A DNA stretch of 64,000 nt from Dyella lipolytica. Lineage in GTDB: Bacteria; Pseudomonadota; Gammaproteobacteria; Xanthomonadales; Rhodanobacteraceae. Below, piece by piece: positions 10,201 through 17,800 of this stretch. Location: contig NZ_BSNQ01000003.1 of the NCBI RefSeq assembly GCF_030160075.1, positions 1,362,328 to 1,426,327 on the forward strand, in the 5' to 3' direction. A program made the translations under genes and the position numbers. Below the pieces are notes generated by a model. That model was not told the origin of the DNA. It searched no databases and saw only the letters and a list, made by a program, of their open reading frames with translations. Positions within the stretch are counted from its first letter, which is position 1, and every line of letters begins with the position of its first letter.

Positions 10201-10521
10201 GACGTCGCCATCCACCTGCAGCGCGACGACGGCTATGCGCCACAGAAGGCGATCCACGATGCAGCGGTGATACGTCTGCGACCGATCATGATGACCACCG
10301 CCGCCGCCGTGCTGGGCGCGGTGCCGCTGGCGATCGGTATCGGCCAGGGCGCATCGCTGCGCCAGCCGCTCGGCATTACCGTCATGGGCGGCTTGATTCT
10401 CAGTCAGGTATTTACCTTGTACACGACACCCGTGATCTACCTTTTCCTCGACCGCCTGCGCGCCCGACTCGCCAGGTGGTCGGCCACTCTGCCGTGGAAC
10501 AGATCGGACGCGAGCGCATGA
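7213..10521 (+). CDS. mdtC: RND multidrug efflux permease, MdtC-like, with serine-rich insert
   Basis: Second pump subunit, 1102 residues, starting at a GTG that overlaps the previous stop. It carries the same hallmarks as its neighbour: first helix after NISALFIKRPVATTLL, relay motif TGFVVDDAVVVLENIVRHVE, and C-terminal GIVKKNAIMMIDVAIH and RLRPIMMTTAAA. It is about 60-70 residues longer than the upstream permease because of a low-complexity, Ser/Gly/Gln/Asn-rich stretch at about residues 772-845. This sits in the second periplasmic domain immediately before the conserved MVPF segment. Reading frame and flanking homology are intact, so the gene looks functional. The pairing of two distinct permeases supports the MdtABC-type assignment. 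Confidence 0.9.
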   Translation: MNISALFIKRPVATTLLAIAILLSGGLAYFHLPVAPLPNITFPVIVVQANMAGASPDIMASTVAEPLEKRLGAIADVTEMTSTSYVGSAQITIQFGLNRDINGAARDVQAAIQAARADLPSTLRNNPSYREYNPADSPIMVLAMTSNTLTRAQLYDSANSVIQQQLSQVDGVGQITLGGSALPSVRVELEPDRLNSYGIGLEDVRAAIGAANANSAKGHIDQDGQRYEVTSNDQINKAAPYRDLVVSYRNGAPVLLRDVADVQDSAENLRNMGLYNGKPAVLVIVYPLPGGNIVKTVAQIRKVLPSIEATLPRTVHIGIAVDRSQSVNAAVGDTERTLFIAVLLVIGVVYVFLQSSRAILIPAVALPLSIVGTFGPMYLLGYSLDNLSLMALTIGTGFVVDDAVVVLENIVRHVEAGMDVREAALKGSGEVSFTVISMSLSLIAVFLPILLMPGIIGLLFHEFAVTLSVAILLSLLISLTVTPTMAAYVLRRGAAMHSRARWAVWYERQFDRFKNAYSRSLTAVLDNALMVGLTLVGLIVLNVFLIKLVPSTFFPEQDNGILIGQIIADQSISFQAMEQKLAQLQGIVQKDPAVASVAGFTGGRALNTANVFIELKPLAERKLSAAQVVDRLRPKLNAVSGAKLFLQAAQDLHIGGRSSAAEYQYTLTSDDPTALFTWVPKLVAALGKYRSQLQDVNSDLQQNGLQVYINIDRATAARYGFAPNQIDSVLYDAFGQRTVSTVYNQLNQYYVVMEVAPKYWQYPQMLNRMRFSTAAGNPTGTQQTQMPGGTVKGVQQGSAVSAAQSNASSSNSLNADAQANQLTNSISNSKGGSSSGSADSTSSETMVPFPALATYVSNHTATQVSHQDGLVAATISFNLPPGGSLSNALAAINQSMQEMGMPASIHGSSAGAAQVYAQSMSTMPLLILAALAAVYIVLGVLYENTVHPLTILSTLPSAGIGATLALLLFGTPFSVIAMIGIILLIGIVKKNAIMMIDVAIHLQRDDGYAPQKAIHDAAVIRLRPIMMTTAAAVLGAVPLAIGIGQGASLRQPLGITVMGGLILSQVFTLYTTPVIYLFLDRLRARLARWSATLPWNRSDASA

Positions 10522-11972
10522 CTATGAAGATTTTCCACACCGCTCTAGCTGCCTCGCTGGCACTGTTGCTCGGCGGGTGCGCAGTCGGCCCCGACTACCA
10601 TCGCCCGCAGGTACCGGTGCCGGCGCAATACAAACCGCTACCCGGCTGGACGCCCGCGACACCGGCTGCCGAAGCGCCCAAGGGCGAGTGGTGGACGGTG
10701 TTCAACGATCCGATGCTCAATCAGCTGGAGCCGATGGTGTCGGTCTCCAACCAGACTGTGCGGCAGGATTACGCCAACTACCAGCAAGCGCTGGCCGACG
10801 TGCAGTTGGCGCGTAGCTCCTTGCTCCCCACGTTAGGCGTTACCGGATCGGCCAGCAAGCAGCGCACTGCCAGGAGCGGTCTCAGCAGCAGCGCCGCCAA
10901 CTTCCGGCCGATAAGTACTTCGGGTTCTCTCGAAGGCGATATCAGCTGGGCACCCGATTTATGGGGCAAGGTTCGCCGCACGCTCGAAGAGAACAAAGCC
11001 ACCGCCCAGGCCAGCGAAGCGATACTGGCCAATGCCACTTTGTCCGAACAGGTCGCCCTGGCTACCGCGGTGATCGAACTGCGCGTGAACGATGCCAATG
11101 CCGATCTGTTGCAGCAGACGATCGATCAATACAAGGAATACCTGCGCGTGGTTGCCAACCAGGGCGCAGCCGGCACCACGCCCCCGTCCGACGTGATTAA
11201 CGCGCGGACGCAGCTGGAGAATGCGCAATCGAGCCTGATCGCGCTTGGCGTCGCGCGCGCGCAGGACGCGCATGCGATTGCCGTGCTGGTTGGCAAGAAT
11301 CCGGAAGAACTCGATATTCCGCACAGCACGTCGTTGCCCACCTTGCCCACGGTTCCCGTCGGCGTGCCTTCGACGCTGCTGCAGCGCAGACCGGACATCG
11401 CCATCGCCGAGCGACAGATGGCCGCACAGAACGCCGCCGTCGGTGTTGCCGTGGCTGCTTATTACCCGAGCTTTTCATTGTCGGCTGCCGATGGTTTCTC
11501 GCAATCGCCGCTGGCTGGTTTGTTGCACATCGCCAACCACGTCTGGTCGATAGGTGCCGACGCCAGTGAGACCGTATTCGATTTCGGTGCACGTCATAGC
11601 GAAGTTGCTGCGGCGAAGGCTGCGTATGAAGCGTCGGTCGCCAACTATCGCGGCAGCGTGCTGACCGGCTTGCAGAATGTCGAAGACGATCTTTCCGGAT
11701 TGAGCATTCTTGCCCAGCAGGCCCAAGTGCAGGATGCGGTGGTGCAGAACGCCACCGAAGGCGCACGGATTGCCTTCAACGAATACCAGGCCGGTACGGT
11801 CGATTACACCACCGCGGCCACGGCTCAGGCGACGCTGCTGAGCGCTCAGCAAAGCGCGCTAAGCGTGCAGCAACAACGTCTGCTCGATACGGCATCGCTG
11901 ATCGGCGATCTCGGCGGCGGATGGTCTGCCGATGAGCTTGGCGATTCGAAAAAGCCCACTGCTACGCGCTGA
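10518..11972 (+). CDS. RND outer-membrane factor lipoprotein (OprM/NodT family)
   Basis: Outer-membrane channel of a tripartite efflux pump, 484 residues. The start at 10518 overlaps the previous stop as ATGA. The protein opens with a lipoprotein signal ending LLLGGC, placing the lipidated cysteine at residue 21, followed by AVGPDYHRPQVPVP, a standard OprM/NodT opening. Two TolC-type repeats follow, with helical stretches such as QTVRQDYANYQQALADVQLA, PEELDIPHS and the family motif LLQRRPDIAIAERQMAAQNA. Longer open-frame starts upstream lie inside mdtC and are rejected. It completes the adaptor-permease-permease-channel operon. Confidence 0.9.
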   Translation: MTMKIFHTALAASLALLLGGCAVGPDYHRPQVPVPAQYKPLPGWTPATPAAEAPKGEWWTVFNDPMLNQLEPMVSVSNQTVRQDYANYQQALADVQLARSSLLPTLGVTGSASKQRTARSGLSSSAANFRPISTSGSLEGDISWAPDLWGKVRRTLEENKATAQASEAILANATLSEQVALATAVIELRVNDANADLLQQTIDQYKEYLRVVANQGAAGTTPPSDVINARTQLENAQSSLIALGVARAQDAHAIAVLVGKNPEELDIPHSTSLPTLPTVPVGVPSTLLQRRPDIAIAERQMAAQNAAVGVAVAAYYPSFSLSAADGFSQSPLAGLLHIANHVWSIGADASETVFDFGARHSEVAAAKAAYEASVANYRGSVLTGLQNVEDDLSGLSILAQQAQVQDAVVQNATEGARIAFNEYQAGTVDYTTAATAQATLLSAQQSALSVQQQRLLDTASLIGDLGGGWSADELGDSKKPTATR

Positions 11973-12008
11973 CTACAACATCCCTTATCTGCCAGGCCAA
12001 TCAAGACG

Positions 12009-12884
12009 ATGACACAAGCCTTCGAACTTTCCCCCATCGTTGCCGGCCTTTGGCGCATCGTCGACTGGAATCTCAGCGTGCAAGAGCGCGTGCGCTGGAT
12101 CGAGCACGCGCTGGAGCTAGGCATCAGCTCGTTCGATCACGCGGATATCTATGGCGATTATCGCGCCGAGGGATTGTTCGGCGAGGCATTGAAAGCGGCA
12201 CCCAACTTGCGTGATCGCATGCAGCTAATCACCAAATGCGGCATCCGCCTTCGCTCCGCACAACGGCCCTATCGCATCAACTACTACGACACCAGCGCGG
12301 CATACGTACGGGCGCAGGTGGAACAGTCGCTGCGCAACCTGCATATCGATCGACTGGATCTCGTGCTGATCCATCGCCCCGATTACCTGATGGACGCCGC
12401 CGCACTGGCGGAGACATTCGCTGCGCTCACGCGCGAAGGGAAGGTTGCGCACTGGGGCGTGTCCAATCACAGCACCAACCAGTTTGCGCTATTGCACCAG
12501 CACCATGCGTTGCTGACCAACCAGGTCGAGCTATCGCCGCTGCAGATGGGCGCGCTGGACGACGGCACGCTCGACCAGGCGCAGCAGCTAGGTCTACGCC
12601 CGATGATCTGGTCGCCGCTGGCCGGTGGCCGTCTATTTACCGGCGAAGACGAACAAGCCCAACGCGTACGTGCGGAAATGACCGCCATGGCTGCGCGCTA
12701 CAACGTCAGCCTCACCACCCTCGCCTTCGCGTGGGTACTTCGCCATCCCTCCCGTCCTCATCCGATTACTGGCAGCGGTCGTATCGATGGCCTGCGCGAT
12801 GCCGCCGCCGCATTGAACGTGCGGCTTGGTGAGGAAGATTGGTATGCGATCTGGACAGCGAGCAAGGGACATTCGGTACCTTAA
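12009..12884 (+). CDS. Aldo/keto reductase (YdhF-like)
   Basis: Cytoplasmic NAD(P)H-dependent oxidoreductase with a TIM-barrel fold, 291 residues. The catalytic tetrad is visible as Asp43 and Tyr48 (FDHADIYGDY), Lys76 (LITKCGIR) and His122 (LVLIHRPDYL). GVSNHS at about residue 155 and WSPLAGGRLF near residue 205 are further family marks. The FDHADIYGDY and ITKCGIR segments resemble E. coli YdhF more than other AKRs. Physiological substrate is unknown. It follows the efflux operon after 36 bp but has its own functional character, and it converges with the 5'-nucleotidase gene with 16 bp between stops. Confidence 0.88.
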   Translation: MTQAFELSPIVAGLWRIVDWNLSVQERVRWIEHALELGISSFDHADIYGDYRAEGLFGEALKAAPNLRDRMQLITKCGIRLRSAQRPYRINYYDTSAAYVRAQVEQSLRNLHIDRLDLVLIHRPDYLMDAAALAETFAALTREGKVAHWGVSNHSTNQFALLHQHHALLTNQVELSPLQMGALDDGTLDQAQQLGLRPMIWSPLAGGRLFTGEDEQAQRVRAEMTAMAARYNVSLTTLAFAWVLRHPSRPHPITGSGRIDGLRDAAAALNVRLGEEDWYAIWTASKGHSVP

Positions 12885-12900
12885 CTGGCGCGCTGCCGAC

Positions 12901-13827
12901 CTACGGATTGCTCACCCCGTGCGGCACATGCCCCGTTGCCACATGCTTCCGTGCGGATTCGACATTTGCCGGTGAATCATCGAAAAAGATGTCGGCGCCA
13001 AAGGCGTCGAGGAACGGCCCTTTGTCGCGACCACCAAGAAACAGCGCTTCGTCGATGCGTACACCCCAGCTGCGCAACGTAAGGATGACGCGTTTGTGCG
13101 CCGGCGCTGAACGCGCTGTAACCAGCGCGGTGCGAATGGGCGAGTTCTCGGCCGGAAAGGCCGCCTGCAGACGATGCACGGCGGTGAGAAATCCGCGAAA
13201 TGGACCGACCGACAGCGGCTCATCGGCGAGTTCGGTTTCGTTGCGGTGGAAGGCTTCCAAACCTTCCTCGCGCGAAACGCGCTCGCCTTCGTCGCCGAAG
13301 ATCACCGCATCGCCATCGAAAGCGATGCGCAGTTGTTCGCTGGCACGCGGCCGCGCCGTGGACGGCAAAATGGTGGCTGCAGCGACACCGGCCGTCAGTG
13401 CCCGTCCCACGTCTTCGGCGTTGGCCGAGAGAAACAGATCGGCATGGAATGGCGCGATGTAATCGGACGTCGGCGCCCCGCTGGTAAACGCGGCGCGGCT
13501 GATTTCCAGACCGTAGTGCTGGATCGCGTTGAAGATGCGCAAGCCGGTGTCGCCGGAATTGCGCGAGAGCAGAATCACTTCGACGGGCGGTACATCGCCT
13601 GCAAGCTTGTTGAGGCCCAGCAGTTTCTGCACCAGCGGAAACGCCACGCCCGGTTGCAGAATCTCGTTTTCATGTTCGATCTGAAAAGCGCGATAAGCGT
13701 CCAGACCATCGCGCTCGAACAGTTCGTGACTGTCGCCCAGATCGAACAGCGCACGCGACGAGATAGCGACTACCAGCCGATTGTCGGTGGCCGCAGGGTC
13801 GTGAGCGATTTTGCTTGGACGGGTCAT
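12901..13827 (-). CDS. Cytosolic 5'-nucleotidase-like protein (cN-I / PF06189 type)
   Basis: Predicted nucleoside monophosphate phosphatase of 308 residues. The start of the domain, RLVVAISSRALFDLGDSHELFE, and the later EVILLSRNSGDTGLRIFNAI match the pattern of the cN-I-type 5'-nucleotidase family, with IAFDGDAVIFGDEGE and the C-terminal ADIFFDDSPANVESA supplying HAD-like acidic motifs. TALVTARSAPAHKRVI is also typical. The assignment is from remembered family pattern, so the exact substrate (IMP, AMP or others) is open. It lies 44 bp upstream of the NAD kinase gene on the same strand; both act on nucleotides, but an operon cannot be proven. Confidence 0.75.
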   Translation of the reverse strand: MTRPSKIAHDPAATDNRLVVAISSRALFDLGDSHELFERDGLDAYRAFQIEHENEILQPGVAFPLVQKLLGLNKLAGDVPPVEVILLSRNSGDTGLRIFNAIQHYGLEISRAAFTSGAPTSDYIAPFHADLFLSANAEDVGRALTAGVAAATILPSTARPRASEQLRIAFDGDAVIFGDEGERVSREEGLEAFHRNETELADEPLSVGPFRGFLTAVHRLQAAFPAENSPIRTALVTARSAPAHKRVILTLRSWGVRIDEALFLGGRDKGPFLDAFGADIFFDDSPANVESARKHVATGHVPHGVSNP

Positions 13828-13871
13828 GTGGAACGATCAGAGTACCTGATTCATCGAGTAGAGAGACGTCA

Positions 13872-14633
13872 TCAGTCCGCCGCGAACTGTTCGTCCAGAA
13901 TTCGCTGTTCCAGATTGTGCTCCGGGTCGAAAAGCAGGCGCACGCCCAGCTCTTGCGACTGGCTAATCTCGACAGTCCGCACATTACGCACTTCGAGAAA
14001 ATCGGCGGTAGCGCTTATCGGTCGTTTGGTCGGATCCAGTACGCGCAAACTGACTAGAGTGCGATGCGGAAGGATCGCGCCACGCCAGCGACGCGGACGG
14101 AACGGGCTGATCGGCGTGAGCGCCAACACCTTGGCATCCAGCGGCAGAATGGGACCGTGTGCGGACAGGTTATAGGCGGTGGAACCGGCCGGTGTGGAAA
14201 CCAGGATGCCGTCGCAGATCAGCGTGGCCAGCTTCACGATGTCGTTGAGCTTCACTTCCAGGTGAGCGGCCTGGTTGGTTTGCCTCAGCAGCGAAACTTC
14301 GTTGAATGCCAATGCGCGACGTGTCTGACCATCCGCATCGGTCGCTTCCATTTCCAGCGGAAACAGTTCGGCAGTGTGAGCGCGTTCGATACGCTCCGGC
14401 AGCTCGTCGAGCCGGTGCTTGTTCATCAGGAAGCCGACGCGGCCTAGCTTCATGCCATAAACGGGCACACCGATGTCGCGGTGCGTATGCAGCGTGCGCA
14501 GCATGAAGCCGTCGCCACCCAGTGCCACGATCACCTGCGCGTCGGCGGCTGGCACGTCGCCGTAGCGGTCGACGAGTTTGCGACGCGCTTGCTGGGCGAC
14601 GTTGGTTTCACTGGCGACGAACGCGAGGCGCAT
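13872..14633 (-). CDS. nadK: NAD kinase
   Basis: Phosphorylates NAD to NADP with ATP; cytoplasmic. The 253-residue protein has [16 protein letters not shown] near residue 37, holding the GGDG nucleotide motif. Later come [10 protein letters not shown] and [23 protein letters not shown], the NAD-binding signature of the family, then [12 protein letters not shown]. The start [11 protein letters not shown] at 14633 is chosen because the longer open frame to 14789 would translate a palindromic repeat ([11 protein letters not shown]), an artefact often seen in this kind of genome. At 253 residues it is of the short proteobacterial type. It lies downstream of glutamate dehydrogenase on the same strand, separated by the repeat pair. 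Confidence 0.92.
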   Translation of the reverse strand: MRLAFVASETNVAQQARRKLVDRYGDVPAADAQVIVALGGDGFMLRTLHTHRDIGVPVYGMKLGRVGFLMNKHRLDELPERIERAHTAELFPLEMEATDADGQTRRALAFNEVSLLRQTNQAAHLEVKLNDIVKLATLICDGILVSTPAGSTAYNLSAHGPILPLDAKVLALTPISPFRPRRWRGAILPHRTLVSLRVLDPTKRPISATADFLEVRNVRTVEISQSQELGVRLLFDPEHNLEQRILDEQFAAD

Positions 14634-14734
14634 AAGATCCGTCTTCGGTTGGAATCGTGCCTTTGAGCTTACGACACGACGAGGGGCAAGGCCATGATGA
14701 CCTTGCCCTTCTAAATGTAGCTTTTTTGCGTTCG

Positions 14735-14870
14735 CCTCCTCTCCCCTTCGGGGAGAGGATTGAGGTGAGGGGACCAAGGCTTGCTCCAATCTTCAATCGA
14801 AGCGCGCCTCGATCCAACTACAACGCAAGATTGGCCCCTCACCCTGCCCTCTCCCCAGAGGGGAGAGGGA
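14735..14870. repeat. Palindromic repeat doublet (REP/BIME-like)
   Basis: Two arms in opposite orientation: 14735-14772, containing CTCCCCTTCGGGGAG and ending GAGGTGAGGGG, and 14835-14870, beginning CCCCTCACCCTG and containing CTCCCCAGAGGGGAG. Each folds into a hairpin and the pair can fold together. The spacer ends CGCAAGATTGG, which is shared with the doublet at 57272-57449. It lies between the gdh stop and nadK. No associated transposase is seen. Confidence 0.75.
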
Positions 14871-14887
14871 AACACTTATGCGAAGTG

Positions 14888-17800
14888 TCAGGCCACCGGC
14901 ACCTGCGCCAACTGCGCCAGGCGGCGCACCGCCACCGACGCGATCGGATAATCCGCGTTCTGGGTGAGGATTTCCGACAGCATGCTGCGGGTGTACTTCA
15001 GCGTGGCGTCGTCGCGTTCGAGCCATGCCTGCACCGGCGACACATTCTTGTTGCCGCCGGATAGCGCGAGTACCTGCGTAGCCAGAGCACGGTGCTGGTG
15101 GTTGAGTTCATCCAGCAGCGAACCGCGCGCTTGTGCATGCCAATGGCCATCCACCGGAAGGGCTTCGATCTGGCCGCGCAACCATTCCAGATCCAGCGCC
15201 TCGCCCAATTCGTAGAAAACGTTCGCGACCTTGGCGACCGGCTGGCCGGTTTGCTGCGCCACTTCCACCATATCGAGCATGGCGCGCAGTTCGGGCAGTT
15301 TGGCCAGACGCAGTGCGAGACCGGCAGGCAACCCCAAACCTTCCCATTTTTCCTGGCTGGTGCCGAAATCGGCCTTGCCTGCCGGTGTCAGCGCATCCGG
15401 CACGGTGGCGCTGAGTTCAGCGACAGCGGCCTGATAACGCTCCACGTTGGCGGCGATTTCCAGCGTGCCGCCGGGACGACTGAGCAGCCAGCGCGTGATG
15501 TGCCGCAGCATCGACCAGATCTGCATGATCGCGTCGACTTGCGTGTTTTCGGCCACCTTGCTGTCCTCCGCCTCGATCTGCGCCCACAAGTCACGTGCGC
15601 CGAGAATTTCACGCGCTGCCGTGTACGCCTTGGCAATCGCCGCCGGCCCCTGCCCCGTGTCTTCCTGCATGCGCATCATGAATGTGGCGCCCATGCGGTT
15701 GATGGTGGAGTTGGTTACCGCGGTGGCGATGATTTCACGCTTCAGGCGATGGCGCTGCATATGCGCGGCGTACTTCTCGTGCAACGGCGCGGGGAAGTAG
15801 CGCACCAGTTCTTTCGACAGGTACGGATCTTCCGGCACGTCCGAATCCAGCAGCTGCTGGTACAGACGGATCTTGTCGTACGACAACAGCACCGACAGCT
15901 CCGGACGAGTGAGGCCCTGTCCACGCGTCTTGCGTTCGGTGAGTTCGGTTTCGCTTGGCAGGTTTTCCACCTGGCGATCGAGCAGACCCTCGCCTTCCAA
16001 GGTGCGGATGAAGTGCGCCATCGAACCGATGCGCTTGGCCGATTGATGTTCCATCAGCGTAATCGCCTGGTTCTGGCGATAGTTGTCCCACAGCACCAGC
16101 TGGCCGACTTCGTCGGTCATCGAGGCGAGCTGCTGATTGCGGCCTTCGTCGGTGATTTCATGACGCTGCACCGCATCGTCAAGCAGAATCTTGATGTTCA
16201 CCTCGTGGTCGGAGGTGTCCACGCCGGCCGAATTGTCGATGAAGTCGGTGTTGAGCAGCACATTGTGCTGCGCCGCTTCGATGCGACCTTTCTGTGTGAA
16301 GCCGAGATTGCCGCCCTCGCCCACCATCTTGCAGCGCAATTCCGCACCGTTGATACGCAACGCGTTGTTGGCGCGATCGCCTACATCGGCATGTGTTTCG
16401 CTGGCGGCTTTCACATAGGTGCCGATACCGCCGTTCCACAACAGATCTACCGGCGCCTTGAGGATCGCATTGAGCAGATCGTTCGGCGACATGTGCTGCA
16501 CGTCCGCCTTGAGGCCCAAAGCCGAACGCACTTCCGCCGAAATCGGAATCGACTTCACGCTACGCGGCCATACGCCGCCACCGGCGGAGATCAGCGATTT
16601 GTCGTAATCCTCCCAGCTGGAACGCGGCAGCTTGAACATGCGCTCGCGCTCGGCGAAAGACTTCGCCGTATCCGGGTTCGGATCAAGGAACACATGACGA
16701 TGGTCGAACGCGGCCAGCAGGCGGATGTGCGTGGACAGCAGCATGCCATTGCCGAACACGTCGCCGGACATGTCGCCGATACCGACGCAGGTGAAGTCTT
16801 CCGTCTGCGAATCGCGGCCCAGTGCGCGGAAATGGCGCTTTACCGATTCCCACGCGCCCTTGGCGGTGATGCCCATGCCTTTATGGTCGTAACCGTTGGA
16901 ACCACCGGAAGCGAAGGCGTCGCCAAGCCAGAAACCGTGTTCGATCGAAATCGCGTTGGCGATATCGGAGAACGTGGCCGTGCCCTTGTCGGCAGCCACC
17001 ACCAAGTACGGATCGTCATTATCGTGACGCACCACATCGTGCGGCGGCACCAACTTGCCTTCGACCAGGTTGTCGGTGATGTCCAGCAGACCGTTAATAA
17101 ACAAGCGATAGCAGGCAATACCTTCGGCCAACTGCGCATCGCGATCGCCGCCCACCGGCGGATGTTTGACGAAGAAGCCACCCTTGGAACCGACCGGCAC
17201 GATGACGGTGTTCTTCACCATCTGTGCCTTCACCAGACCCAGCACTTCCGTGCGGAAATCTTCGCGGCGGTCGGACCAGCGCAAACCACCGCGCGCCACC
17301 GGCCCGAAGCGCAAGTGGATGCCTTCCACGCGCGGCGAGTACACGAATATCTCGCGATACGGCACCGGCTTGGGTGCGTCCGGCACCTGCTTGGAGTCGA
17401 ACTTGAAGCTGATGTAGTGCCGCGGCACGCCATCCCACAGCTGGAAGAAGCTGGTGCGTAGCGTGGCGCGAATGGTGTTCATGAAACTCAGCAGGATGCG
17501 CTCATCGTCCAAGCTGGCGACGTCATCGAGCAGCGCCTTCAACGCTTCCCACAACACATGTACTTGCTGTTCGCGCGTATGCGCCAGCGCGGCAACGATG
17601 CCATCGATCAGCTCCGGCTTCGCCTTCTGTGTTTCCGCTGGGATCAGTGTTTGCATTTCGCGGCGCAGGTCGGCCTGCGACTTTTCCAGCTCGGCGGCAC
17701 TAAGCTGCTCGCGGCGGGGATCGAACTTGGCGTTGAACAGCTCGATCAGCAAGCCGGCGATGGCCGGATAACGGTTGAGCGTTTCTTCCATGTAGCTCTG

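Noticed and set aside
9489-10517. 343-codon N-terminal extension of the outer-membrane factor
   Set aside because: It lies inside mdtC in another frame. The lipoprotein signal beginning at 10518 is a clear start.
14634-14789. 52-codon N-terminal extension of NAD kinase
   Set aside because: It translates a palindromic repeat and intergenic DNA; the family N-terminus begins at 14633.
15092-17461. 789-residue plus-strand frame
   Set aside because: Shadow of the NAD-glutamate dehydrogenase, which has intact catalytic and nucleotide motifs on the other strand.
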